From positions 82,217 to 146,216 of the forward strand of contig NZ_BDAW01000022.1 of assembly GCF_001625085.1 (NCBI RefSeq): 64,000 nucleotides of DNA, written 5' to 3'. The notes under the pieces are model-generated. The model was not told the DNA's origin. It searched no databases and saw only the letters and a program-made list of their open reading frames with translations. A program made the translations under genes and the position numbers. Positions 45,150-53,454 of this stretch are shown piece by piece. Every line of letters starts with the position of its first letter. Positions within the stretch are counted from its first letter, which is position 1. Source of the stretch: Nocardia acidivorans NBRC 108247. Lineage in GTDB: Bacteria > Actinomycetota > Actinomycetes > Mycobacteriales > Mycobacteriaceae.

Positions 45150-46745
45150 GTGCTTCTCTCCGTAGCTGATGTCCTGGCGATTCCGGTGGTGCGCGCGGGG
45201 CAGCCGGAAGTCGTCGGCGGCGGGTCGCTGGACCGGCCGGTGCGCTGGGTGCACGTCAGCGAACTGTCCGATGTCGCGAAACTCCTGGTCGGCCGGGAAT
45301 TGATCCTCACCACCGGGCAGGCGCTCTCCGGCGGCGATGCCGCCACCGTCGAGTATCTGGAATCCCTTGCCGCCGCGGGTGTCTCAGGACTGGTCGTCGA
45401 ACTCGGCACCTATGTGAAGGAACTGTCGCCGATCGTGGCACAGACCGCCGACCGGCTGAACCTGCCCGTCGTCGTCCTCGCCCGGGTGGTGCGCTTCGTC
45501 GAGGTCACCGAGGCGGTGCACCGCGTCATCGTGGCGGATCAGTACGCCGAGCTGGAGTTCGCGCGCACCGTGCACGAAACCTTCACCTCGCTGAGCGTGC
45601 GCCGCGCCTCCCTCGCCGAAATCGTCAAGACCGCCGCGGGAATGCTCGACGCCTCCGTGGTGCTGGAGGATCTGACGCATCGCGTACTCGCCTCCACCGC
45701 CCGGCACACCGCCACCTCGACCCTGCTCGAACATTGGGAAACCACCTCGCGCCTGCTGCCCGACCACGACGCGAACGTGGTCCCCGTCGGCCCGCACACC
45801 CAGCGCTGGGGCCGACTCATCCTGCGCTCCAGCCGAGTTCCCAATGCCCGCGCCCGCATGGTCCTCGAGCGCGCCGCGCAAACCCTGACCCTGCACCGCA
45901 TGGTCGAGCGCGACCGCTTCGGCCTGCATCGCCAGGCTCAGACCGGCTTCATCGACGATATGATCACCGGCCGCCTCAGCGACGAACGCGATGCGGTCGC
46001 CCTCGCCGCGACCCTCGGCCTTGCCCGCCGTTCCCGCTACATCCCCCTGGCCATCGATGTCGCGGCCCCCGTCGAATCCGATCCGGTGGCCCAACAGCGC
46101 CGCACCGCCGCGATTCTCGACGCCGCCATGCACGGCGTCGGCCTGGCCCGCGTCACCGCCCTGGCCGCCCCCGACCATGGCAACCGGGTGAACATGATCC
46201 TGGCCCTGTCCCGCACCGGCGACCTGGACGGCACCCTCACCGTCGTCTGCAACGGCATGCTCGGCGAAATCCGCCGAGTCTCCGGCGTCGAGCGCGCGGT
46301 GGTCGGCGTGGGCGCGGAGTCGGACTCCCTCCTGGACACCGCCCGCGAACTGGCCCAGGCCGCCCACGTCGCGGAAGTGGCTCTGGCCCTGAGTTCCTCA
46401 TCCACCCGCCCCTACTACCGCAGCGGCGACGTCCGCCTCCGCGGCCTCCTGTCGCTCATCCGCGACGAGCCCGGCGTCCAGCGCTTCGCCGAAACCGAAC
46501 TCAGCGCCCTCCTCCGCCACGACATCCGCCAAGCCACCGACCTCACCCGCACCCTCCGCCAATTCCTCGACCTGGCAGGCAACAAAACCGAACTCGCCAA
46601 ACGCCTCAACATCTCCCGCCCCACCCTCTACGACCGCCTCTCCCGCATAGAACGCATCCTCGACGTAGACCTGGACGACGGCGAAACCCGAACCTCCCTG
46701 CACACCGCCCTCCTGATCCGCGACCTCACCATCCCCAGCGCATAG
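45150..46745 (+). CDS. PucR family transcriptional regulator
   Basis: A 531-residue PucR-type regulator. The N-terminal PucR domain (1-125) includes LLSVADVLAIPVVRAGQPEVVGG, VHVSELSDVAKLLVGRELILTTG and GVSGLVVELGTYVKELSP. A middle GGDEF-like/CdaR segment spans about 290-410. The C-terminal PucR helix-turn-helix is LRQFLDLAGNKTELAKRLNISRPTLYDRLSRIERIL. Such proteins activate purine, aminobutyrate or beta-alanine catabolic genes in response to substrate. Divergent position next to mmsA and the aminotransferase points to them as targets. GTG 45150 is the start fitting the domain. No terminator is evident after it. Confidence 0.92.
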   Translation: MLLSVADVLAIPVVRAGQPEVVGGGSLDRPVRWVHVSELSDVAKLLVGRELILTTGQALSGGDAATVEYLESLAAAGVSGLVVELGTYVKELSPIVAQTADRLNLPVVVLARVVRFVEVTEAVHRVIVADQYAELEFARTVHETFTSLSVRRASLAEIVKTAAGMLDASVVLEDLTHRVLASTARHTATSTLLEHWETTSRLLPDHDANVVPVGPHTQRWGRLILRSSRVPNARARMVLERAAQTLTLHRMVERDRFGLHRQAQTGFIDDMITGRLSDERDAVALAATLGLARRSRYIPLAIDVAAPVESDPVAQQRRTAAILDAAMHGVGLARVTALAAPDHGNRVNMILALSRTGDLDGTLTVVCNGMLGEIRRVSGVERAVVGVGAESDSLLDTARELAQAAHVAEVALALSSSSTRPYYRSGDVRLRGLLSLIRDEPGVQRFAETELSALLRHDIRQATDLTRTLRQFLDLAGNKTELAKRLNISRPTLYDRLSRIERILDVDLDDGETRTSLHTALLIRDLTIPSA

Positions 46746-46768
46746 CACGACCGCAGAGGCCAAGACCT

Positions 46769-46849
46769 GAAAGACCAAGACCCAAAAGAGACAAAGGCAA
46801 AAGACGCCGGGACGAGAAAAGAACAAGACAAAAGAGACAAAACCAAAGC
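46769..46849. other. 81-base T-free, purine-rich stretch
   Basis: From 46769 to 46849 the plus strand contains no T and is made of A/G/C runs such as AAAAGAGACAAAGGCAAAAG, with near-repeats AAAAGAGACAAA (46795 region and 46830 region). It is far more A-rich than the surroundings. It lies directly after pucR. Function unknown; possibly a strand-biased, easily melted or untranslated tail. Confidence 0.6.
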
Positions 46850-46877
46850 TTCCGATGTCTGTTTTGCCCGGTCCTCT

Positions 46878-46937
46878 GATGTGCATGCATCCACGCTGGC
46901 AAATGTCGAGAAGGTCCCTGCGTGAGTACATGCACGT
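46878..46937. repeat. intergenic hairpin repeat family 2, inverted copy
   Basis: GATGTGCATGCAT (46878-46890) and GTACATGCACGTC (46925-46937) are imperfect inverted arms. The centre reads CCACGCTGGCAAATGTCGAG then GTCCCTGCGTGA, the reverse of the 12963 and 32215 copies. Confidence 0.72.
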
Positions 46938-47256
46938 CGGTCAAAACCCCGAGTGGGGACACTTTTCGGCGGTGGTGAGGGCGCTGGAACGGGAGTTCCC
47001 ACCCATACCGCCCCACCTCGAAACGCAACCACAGCCGGTCGACCCCGCTGGTTCGGTGCGATGTATTCCCAAGCCCGGGAGCTCAATCCGGGTACGGCTC
47101 CCAACTCGGCCCCGGTGCCTGGTCTTTCTGCCGGCCGTGCGATGCACCAGCCGTCGCGAATCGACCGAGACATGGGTCGGCCACGATTTCTCCCCGCGAA
47201 ACCAGGGCAAACCTGGGCGATCACGGTGCTGGGCAGTTCATTTCGCACTACCGGGG
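46938..47256. other. intergenic, nothing supported
   Basis: Frames are open on both strands but lack start signals and coding character. The stretch separates pucR from the convergent 47257 gene. Confidence 0.4.
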
Positions 47257-48099
47257 TCAGGCCGGGTCAGCGCCCATCGGGTTGGGGTAGGGGACCGCGC
47301 CACTCCCGGCCACCGATTTGGCGATGGGCGTGAGCGCGGTCAGGGCCTCGGCGATGCCGGGAACATCGGCATAGGCGGTCATGGCGAGGGCGTCGGTGCG
47401 CGATTCGATATGCGCCCGCAGGTCGCGACCATTGTCGGCCAATGCGCCGTCGGCGAGCAGCCCCCGGGATTCGAGGCGTTCTTGCGCTGCGGCCCAATCG
47501 GATTCGCTCCAGCCGCGATTGGCCTGCCACATGGCCGGGGCGGACCCGGTGACCGCCGCGAACAGGACATGCGCCTCGCAGCCGTCGATGCCCTCGGCGA
47601 GCAGGCAGGCGATATGCCCGTCACCGCGGTGCTCACGCAGAGCGGTGGCCGCCTGCCACAGCGCCTCGACCGGATCGGCCGGTGTCGGCAGGTCGCGGTT
47701 GGCGGCGAAGAGCGGCCGTCCCGGGGCGGGTGCGGCGTCGATCGCGGCCTGAAGCGCGGGAAGCGCGGTGGCGGCCACTGTTTCGATATCGGGTGCGATG
47801 GTGCGCAGCACCGAGGCGGCGGCGGTGCGCCGCGCCTCCAGCACGGCCGCCGGACTGGCGAAGGTCCAGGCGTCCGGGAGTGCGCGGCGAATCATCGACG
47901 GATGGAAGTTGTAGAAGGTCGCCTCGACCAGATTCGGCCCGGCGGCCCCGAGCGGGGCCGACCGCGCGCCGAAGTAGCCCATCCAGAATCCGCGCAGGCC
48001 GACGGCCTTATGCGCCGCGACACACGCCGGGCTGAAGTACGTCACGGCGTGCAGGGGCTCGAGTACTCGCCACATCGCGCGGGCGAAACCAGTGTCCAT
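47257..48099 (-). CDS. SCO6745 family protein (HTH-like, function unknown)
   Basis: A 280-residue all-helical protein of the actinobacterial SCO6745 family: MWRVLEPLHAVTYFSPACVAAHKAVGLRGFWMGYFGARSAPLGAAGPNLVEATFYNFHP at the start is the family hallmark. DALAMTAYADVPGIAEALTALTPIAKSVAGSGAVPYPNPMG closes it. Family members are usually described as helix-turn-helix-like without known target. A strong palindrome sits just upstream (48116-48135), so self-regulation is possible. It is divergent from the APC permease gene across 213 bp. Confidence 0.8.
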   Translation of the reverse strand: MDTGFARAMWRVLEPLHAVTYFSPACVAAHKAVGLRGFWMGYFGARSAPLGAAGPNLVEATFYNFHPSMIRRALPDAWTFASPAAVLEARRTAAASVLRTIAPDIETVAATALPALQAAIDAAPAPGRPLFAANRDLPTPADPVEALWQAATALREHRGDGHIACLLAEGIDGCEAHVLFAAVTGSAPAMWQANRGWSESDWAAAQERLESRGLLADGALADNGRDLRAHIESRTDALAMTAYADVPGIAEALTALTPIAKSVAGSGAVPYPNPMGADPA

Positions 48100-48115
48100 G
48101 GCAGCACCCTACCGC

Positions 48116-48135
48116 CTGAATTCAGTTGACTGAAG
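48116..48135. promoter_or_regulatory. overlapping palindromes upstream of SCO6745-family gene
   Basis: CTGAATTCAG (48116-48125) overlaps TTCAGTTGACTGAA (48121-48134); both are symmetric, the second with a two-base centre. The site is 17-36 bp upstream of the 48099 start and in the shared region with the APC permease gene. Appearance is that of a MarR/TetR-size operator. Confidence 0.6.
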
Positions 48136-48312
48136 CCAGAAGTGGGCGCCGACGTTCTGTAAATTCGCTACGCCGTGGGGGCGTCGATCGTAAGAAAAGT
48201 GGCCTGGGTCACACAATTGATTTCTGCTGGTAACGCGGTTTCATATCCAGGCAACACATTCCTACGCACAATCCTCACAGGCCGCAGGACTGGCCTGGAT
48301 GAGGAGCTCTAC

Positions 48313-49827
48313 ATGGAACCGAGTGCGACGACCGTACTTTCGGGGGGAACCGAAACACCTGAGTCGAACGTGTCGAGACTCAAGCCGAATGTCATCGGTT
48401 TGCTGGGCGTGGTGTTCATGGCGATCGCCACCGCCGCACCGATCACCGCCATGACCGGCAACGTCCCGTTCATGATGTCGTCGGGCAGTGGAATAGGCAC
48501 GCCCGCGGCGTTTCTCATAGCCATGGTCGTGCTCGGCATCTTCTCCGTCGGCTTCACGACCATGTCCAAGCACATCACCGCCACCGGCGCGTTCTACGGC
48601 TTCATCTCGTTCGGCCTGGGCCGCACCGCCGGTTTGGCGGCGGGTCTGCTCGCGGCCTTCGCGTACATGGTGTTCGAGCCGTCGCTGATCGGCATCTTCT
48701 CCTACTTCGCGCACAACACCGTCTCCGATCAGATCGGCGTGGATGTGCCGTGGTGGATCTTCGCGGTGATCATGTTGGCCATCAATGCGGTCGGCACCTG
48801 GTTCGGTGTCGCGGTGGCCGAGCGCCTACTGGTGGTCCTGCTCGCCACCGAGGTGACGGTGCTGAGCATCATGGCCGTGTCGGTGCTGTTCCACGGCGGC
48901 GGTCCGGAGGGGATCTCGCTCGCGCCGATCAACCCGGTCAACGCCTTCCACGGCGCGTCCGCGGGCCTGGGTCTGTTCTTCGCGTTCTGGTCGTGGGTCG
49001 GCTTCGAATCCACCGCCATGTACGGCGAGGAATCCAAGGATCCCAAGCGAATCATCCCGCGCGCCACCATGATCGCAGTCCTCGGCGTCGGCGCGTTCTA
49101 CGTCTTCGTCTCCTGGATGGCCATCTCCGGCAGCGGTGCGGGCAAGGCGATGGAACTCGCCGGTTCGGACAATCCGATGGACGTGTTCTTCGGGCCCACC
49201 GAAACCTATGTCGGGCACTGGGCGGTCAGCACCATGCAGTGGCTGATGATCACCGGATCGCTCGCCTGCGGTATGGCGTTCCACAACTGCGCGGCCCGCT
49301 ACCTGTACGCCCTCGGGCGCGAGGGCGCGATTCCCGGACTGAAGAACACCATCGGGCGCACACATCCCAAGCACGGCTCACCGCATATCGCGGGTCTGGT
49401 GCAGACCGGGATCGCCGCCGTGCTGGTGCTCGCGTTCGGACTCGCGGGCAAGGATCCGTACTCGGGTCTGTACACCCTGCTCGCGGTGCTCGGCACCATG
49501 GCGATTCTGATCGTGCAGGCCGTCTGCTCCTTCGCGGTGATGGCGTACTTCCGCAGCAACCATCCCGAGACCCGGCACTGGTTCAAGACCTTCCTGGCCC
49601 CGCTCATCGGCGGTGTCGCCATGCTCGGCGTGGTGGTGCTGCTGGTGGTCAATATGGGTACCGCGGCGGGCTCGGAAGCGGGATCGTTGGTGCTGAAGGC
49701 GACCCCGTACCTGGTGGGTCTGGTCATTCTGCTCGGCCTCGGTTACGCGACGTATCTGCAGCGCAAGCATCCCGACCGGTACATGCTGCTGGGCCGCACC
49801 GTGCTCGAAGAGACTCGCGAGCGGTAG
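48313..49827 (+). CDS. APC superfamily amino acid/amine permease
   Basis: A 504-residue permease with about 12-14 helices. VIGLLGVVFMAIATAAPITAMTGNVP is helix 1 with the unwound ligand motif. GAFYGFISFGLGRTAGLAAG and WSWVGFESTAMYGEESKDPKRIIPRAT (conserved helix 6 and following loop) identify the APC family. Late helices are followed by a short basic tail. ATG 48313 follows GAGGAG at a usual distance. The next gene, a cytosine-type permease, starts 15 bp after its stop, so the two lie in one operon with the deaminase and oxygenase. Substrate probably an amino acid or polyamine. Confidence 0.9.
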   Translation: MEPSATTVLSGGTETPESNVSRLKPNVIGLLGVVFMAIATAAPITAMTGNVPFMMSSGSGIGTPAAFLIAMVVLGIFSVGFTTMSKHITATGAFYGFISFGLGRTAGLAAGLLAAFAYMVFEPSLIGIFSYFAHNTVSDQIGVDVPWWIFAVIMLAINAVGTWFGVAVAERLLVVLLATEVTVLSIMAVSVLFHGGGPEGISLAPINPVNAFHGASAGLGLFFAFWSWVGFESTAMYGEESKDPKRIIPRATMIAVLGVGAFYVFVSWMAISGSGAGKAMELAGSDNPMDVFFGPTETYVGHWAVSTMQWLMITGSLACGMAFHNCAARYLYALGREGAIPGLKNTIGRTHPKHGSPHIAGLVQTGIAAVLVLAFGLAGKDPYSGLYTLLAVLGTMAILIVQAVCSFAVMAYFRSNHPETRHWFKTFLAPLIGGVAMLGVVVLLVVNMGTAAGSEAGSLVLKATPYLVGLVILLGLGYATYLQRKHPDRYMLLGRTVLEETRER

Positions 49828-49842
49828 AGATAGGACACGACA

Positions 49843-51234
49843 GTGGCACTGACCGATGAGTCCCAGGCCGCCTACGGCGACCGCGTCATAGCCGTCGAAC
49901 CCGGCGGTGACGATTTCATCCCCGACAGCGCACGCCATGGCACACCGCGAAAACTGTTCTGGACGTGGATGTCTCCGAATATGGAGTTCGCGACCATCTT
50001 CGTCGGCGTGCTCGCGGTGACCGTGTACGGGATGAACTTCTGGCAGGCGAGCCTGGGGCTCGCGGTCGGCGTCGGCCTCGGAGCCGTCGCGCACTATCTG
50101 CTGTCGGCGCGCGGACCATTGCACGGCGTACCGCAGATGGTGTTGGGCCGCTTGGGATTCGGCTATCGCGGCAATGCGCTGCCCGCCGGATTCATGGCCG
50201 TCATGTGCGGGGTGGGCTGGTTCGCCACCAACAGCGTGAGCGGGGCCTTCGCCCTGAACTCGCTGACCGGTATGCCGAAACTGCTGTCGCTCATCGTGAT
50301 CGTGCTGGCGCAGACCGCGTTCGCGTTCTTCGGTCACAATCTGGTGCAGGCCTTCGAGCGAATCGCCTTCCCGCTCTTGGCGATCGTGTTCGCCATCGTC
50401 ACCGTGGTCATCTTCGGCAAGGCTGATCTGGGTGCGGCCGTACCGGCCGGGGGCGTGGGCGGTATCGGCGGTTTCCTGCTGACCGTCGGCACCGCCTTCG
50501 GTTACGCGGCGGGCTGGAATCCCTACGCGGCGGACTACTCGCGCTATCTGCCGTCCTCGGTCTCCAAGACCGCGACCGGACTCTATGCCTCGGCGGGATT
50601 GTTCATCTCCTGTGTCTGGCTCACCGTGGTCGGGGCCGCGTCGGCGACCGTGGCGACCACCGTCGAGGGCAGCCCCACCGATGTCTTCACCGCGAATCTT
50701 CCCGCGGTGCTCGCGAAGTTGACGCTGCTGGCCATCGCAGTCGGCGCGGTGGCGGCCAATGCGTTGAATGTGTATTCGGGCGCAATGGCTTTCGTCACCA
50801 TGGGCTTCAAACTGCCGGTGCGCACCCAGCGCGCCTTGGTCTCGGCGGCCTTCGGCCTGGTCGGCTTCCTGGTCGCCTGGTGGGCGCTGCCCGACGCGGC
50901 CGCCAGCTACGAGGCATTCCTGTTGATCGTCGCCTACTGGATCGGCCCGTGGCTGGGCATCGTCTTCGCCGACGAATATCTGCGGCGCGGACAGCGCATC
51001 GACCAACTGCTCTACGACCGCTCGTACACCAATCGGGGTGGGGTGGCGGCCTTCCTGATCGGACTGGTGGTCTCGGTGCTGCTGTTCTCCAATCAGGCCG
51101 AATTCGTCGGCTATGTGGCCCGGCAGCTCCCCGAACTCGGCGATATCACCTTCTTCGTCGGCTTCCTGATCTCCGGCGCGGGCTATCTACTGCTCAACCG
51201 TGCCAGGATTTCTCAGGCGGCGGTGGCAGCATGA
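49843..51234 (+). CDS. NCS1-type cytosine/purine permease
   Basis: A 463-residue nucleobase:cation symporter-1 with about 12 helices. It shows WTWMSPNMEFATIFVGVLAVTVYGMNFWQAS in helix 1, FGYRGNALPAGFMAVMCGVGWFATNSVSGAFAL, NPYAADYSRYLPSSVSKTATGLYASAGLFISC (conserved helix 6 region), and WIGPWLGIVFADEYLRRGQRID. It overlaps the deaminase gene start (ATGA at 51231), which strongly suggests cytosine or a related base as substrate. It is second in a four-gene run. Confidence 0.92.
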   Translation: MALTDESQAAYGDRVIAVEPGGDDFIPDSARHGTPRKLFWTWMSPNMEFATIFVGVLAVTVYGMNFWQASLGLAVGVGLGAVAHYLLSARGPLHGVPQMVLGRLGFGYRGNALPAGFMAVMCGVGWFATNSVSGAFALNSLTGMPKLLSLIVIVLAQTAFAFFGHNLVQAFERIAFPLLAIVFAIVTVVIFGKADLGAAVPAGGVGGIGGFLLTVGTAFGYAAGWNPYAADYSRYLPSSVSKTATGLYASAGLFISCVWLTVVGAASATVATTVEGSPTDVFTANLPAVLAKLTLLAIAVGAVAANALNVYSGAMAFVTMGFKLPVRTQRALVSAAFGLVGFLVAWWALPDAAASYEAFLLIVAYWIGPWLGIVFADEYLRRGQRIDQLLYDRSYTNRGGVAAFLIGLVVSVLLFSNQAEFVGYVARQLPELGDITFFVGFLISGAGYLLLNRARISQAAVAA

Positions 51235-51689
51235 TCGATATGATCAACGCGAAAGATCTGCTGGTCACCGCGTACGACGAGGCGCGACTCGGACTCGCCG
51301 AGGGCGGTATCCCGATCGGGGCGGCGCTCTTCGACGCCGACGGCAACCTGCTGGGCCGCGGCCACAACCGCCGCGTACAGGCCGCAGATCCGAGCCTGCA
51401 CGCCGAGACCGACGCCTTCCGCAATGCGGGCCGCCGCCGCGATTATCGCGACACCATCATGGTGACCACGCTCTCGCCCTGCTGGTATTGCAGCGGTCTG
51501 GTGCGCCAGTTCAATATCGGCGCGGTCATCGTCGGCGAGGCGAAGACCTTCCACGGCGGCCACGAATGGCTTGCCGAACACGGGGTTTCGATCATCGTGC
51601 TGGACGATCCGGGCTGTATCGAGATGATGGAGAAGTTCATCGCCGAACGCCCGGAACTCTGGAACGAGGACATCGGAGTGGCCGAATGA
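51231..51689 (+). CDS. yeast-type cytosine deaminase (nucleoside/nucleobase deaminase)
   Basis: A 152-residue zinc deaminase of the CDA superfamily. Zinc ligands are His 57 (SLHAETDAF, with catalytic Glu 59) and Cys 84 and Cys 87 (SPCWYCSGL). YDEARLGLAEGGIPIGAALFDADGNLLGRGHN and the C-terminal FIAERPELWNEDIG closely follow the layout of fungal cytosine deaminase (Fcy1), unlike the larger bacterial CodA. It probably converts cytosine or an analogue to uracil plus ammonia. Its ATG overlaps the permease stop and its stop overlaps the oxygenase start, so all three are translationally coupled. Confidence 0.9.
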   Translation: MIDMINAKDLLVTAYDEARLGLAEGGIPIGAALFDADGNLLGRGHNRRVQAADPSLHAETDAFRNAGRRRDYRDTIMVTTLSPCWYCSGLVRQFNIGAVIVGEAKTFHGGHEWLAEHGVSIIVLDDPGCIEMMEKFIAERPELWNEDIGVAE

Positions 51690-52645
51690 ACGCCATCGCC
51701 ACCGTCGATCTGGACCGCTGGCGCGCCGGTGGTGACGCGGCGGCCCGGGCGCTGCGCGAGGTCGACGCGGGCATGCAGCGCGCCGGATTCCTGCTTGTAC
51801 GCGGACACGGTGTGCCGCAAGGACTTCCGGCCGACCTCCGCGCGGCCGCGCGCCGCTTCTTCGCACTGCCCGCCGAGGTGAAGCAGCGCTACGCCACCGT
51901 CGTCGGCGGGCGCGGCTGGATCGGCCCGGGAATGGAGGCCAACGGCTACGCCGAGGGCACCGAGACCCCGCCCGATCTCAAGGAGACCTTCGCCGTCGGC
52001 GCGGACACCCGCACCGGCGACGCCCGGGTAGACGACGTCTGGTTCCTCGACAATGTCTGGCCGGACGAGGTGACCGAACTGCGTGCGCTGTTCACCACCT
52101 ACACCGATGCCATGCGTGTGCTCTCGGACGAACTGCTGGCGCTGTTCGCCGCCGCACTCGACCTGCCGCACAACCCTTTTCAAGGGCTGGCGAGCCGGCC
52201 CACCTGGACCTGCAATATCAACTGGTATCCGCCCCTGACCCACGTCGGCGCACCCGAACCCGGGCAATTCCGCATTGGCCCGCATACCGACTTCGGCACC
52301 GTCACCGTGCTCGATCGCGAACCCGGCGCGGGCGGGCTACAGGTGTACACCGAGGAGGGCGGCTGGGCGGACGCACCCTACGATCCCACCGCCCTCACCG
52401 TGAATATCGGTGACCTGCTGGCACATTGGAGCGGACAGCGCTGGCCCGCCGGGCGGCACCGCGTGCTGCCGCCGCAGGCCACCGCGCCCGATGAGGATCT
52501 GGTGTCGCTCATCTACTTCTACGAACTCGATCATGACGCGCGGGTGACACCGCTGGAACCGCCGATCGGCCGGATCGGCGGTCTGGCACCGGTGGTGTCC
52601 GCCGACTTCCTGCGCACTCGACTCGACGCCATCACCCTCGGCTGA
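51686..52645 (+). CDS. isopenicillin N synthase-like non-haem iron oxygenase
   Basis: A 319-residue double-stranded beta-helix oxygenase of the IPNS/2-oxoglutarate family. The N-terminal domain has ALREVDAGMQRAGFLLVRGHGV. Iron ligands are His 200 and Asp 202 (GPHTDFGTVTVL) and His 258 (AGRHRVLPP). Where most members have R-x-S for the oxoglutarate carboxylate, this reads L-V-S (about 272-274), so the usual Arg is missing and co-substrate use may differ. It is last in a coupled run of cytosine permease, deaminase and oxygenase, so it probably acts on a pyrimidine or its breakdown product. Reaction unknown. Confidence 0.85.
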   Translation: MNAIATVDLDRWRAGGDAAARALREVDAGMQRAGFLLVRGHGVPQGLPADLRAAARRFFALPAEVKQRYATVVGGRGWIGPGMEANGYAEGTETPPDLKETFAVGADTRTGDARVDDVWFLDNVWPDEVTELRALFTTYTDAMRVLSDELLALFAAALDLPHNPFQGLASRPTWTCNINWYPPLTHVGAPEPGQFRIGPHTDFGTVTVLDREPGAGGLQVYTEEGGWADAPYDPTALTVNIGDLLAHWSGQRWPAGRHRVLPPQATAPDEDLVSLIYFYELDHDARVTPLEPPIGRIGGLAPVVSADFLRTRLDAITLG

Positions 52646-52658
52646 GACCACCTGGCGG

Positions 52659-52697
52659 GTTCCCGTGGCCGTCGGAACATACGGCGGCCGCGGGAAC
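52659..52697 (+). terminator. strong hairpin after the deaminase/oxygenase operon
   Basis: GTTCCCGTGGCCGTCG pairs with CGGCGGCCGCGGGAAC over 16 bp (two G-U pairs) around a seven-base loop, 13 bp after the oxygenase stop. No T-run follows; actinobacterial terminators often lack one. Confidence 0.72.
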
Positions 52698-52761
52698 GAA
52701 CCGGGATCGCGCCCCCGGGCCGGGGCCTTGTCCTGCGGGAACATCTGCGAGGTGATCGCGG

Positions 52762-53454
52762 TTGGCACGGTTCATGACAACTCTGGGACTGATCGGTAGC
52801 GGCAATATCGGCGGCACGCTGGCACGACTTGCCGTGGCCGCGGGAATAGATGTGGTGCTGAGCAATTCCCGGGGGCCGGAATCGCTGGCCGAATTGGTCG
52901 GGGAACTGGGGGAGCGGGCCCGGGCCGGGACTCCCGAGGAGGCCGCGGCGGCCGGTGACATCGTCGTGGTGACGGTGCCGTTCAAGGCCTATCGCGAGGT
53001 ACCGGCCGACGCGCTGGTCGGCAAGGTCGTCATCGATACCAACAACTACTATCCCGAACGCGATGGCGAGTTCCCGGATCTGGAAGCGGGCACCACCACC
53101 AGTAGTGAACTGCTGCAACGGCATCTGCCGCGTGCACGGGTGGTGAAGGCGTTCAACAACATCTACTTCAAGCATCTCGCGGTGCTGGGCCGGCCTGCGG
53201 ACGCCCCGGATCGCTCGGCGCTGCCGATCGCGGGCGATGATTCCGAGGCGAAAGTCGCTGCCGCACAACTGATCAGCGCATTGGGCTTCGATACCGTCGA
53301 TATCGGCGGTGCGAGCGACAGCTGGCGCACGCAGCCCGGAACGCCGGTCTACGGTCCGCCTTACGCGGTGTCGGAGCCGTTCTGGGAGAGCGAGGCCAAG
53401 CCCGGTGACGCCGAGACGGTGCGCAAGGCGGTCGAGGCCGCCGAACGGGGTTAA
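52762..53454 (+). CDS. F420-dependent NADP oxidoreductase-like NAD(P)-binding protein
   Basis: A 230-residue Rossmann protein of the NADPH:F420 reductase / F420-dependent NADP oxidoreductase group. LGLIGSGNIGGTLARLAVAAGIDVVLSNSRGPESL is the dinucleotide fold with the NADP-type Ser-Arg. GDIVVVTVPFKAYREVP, KVVIDTNNYYPERDG, VKAFNNIYFKHLAVLGRP and FDTVDIGG follow in normal order. TTG 52762 has AGGTGA six bases upstream; ATG 52774 is the alternative. Its last four bases overlap the convergent 53451 gene. Electron partner not determined. Confidence 0.85.
   Translation: MARFMTTLGLIGSGNIGGTLARLAVAAGIDVVLSNSRGPESLAELVGELGERARAGTPEEAAAAGDIVVVTVPFKAYREVPADALVGKVVIDTNNYYPERDGEFPDLEAGTTTSSELLQRHLPRARVVKAFNNIYFKHLAVLGRPADAPDRSALPIAGDDSEAKVAAAQLISALGFDTVDIGGASDSWRTQPGTPVYGPPYAVSEPFWESEAKPGDAETVRKAVEAAERG

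Noticed and set aside
46398..47248. Long minus-strand frames opposite pucR and its tail
   Set aside because: They are antisense shadows of a GC-rich gene and of repeat family 2; hydrophobic runs arise from the T-free stretch.
46953..47333. Open frame of about 126 codons after pucR
   Set aside because: No ribosome-binding site, low-complexity composition, overlaps the end of the real gene at 47257 and shows no known motif.
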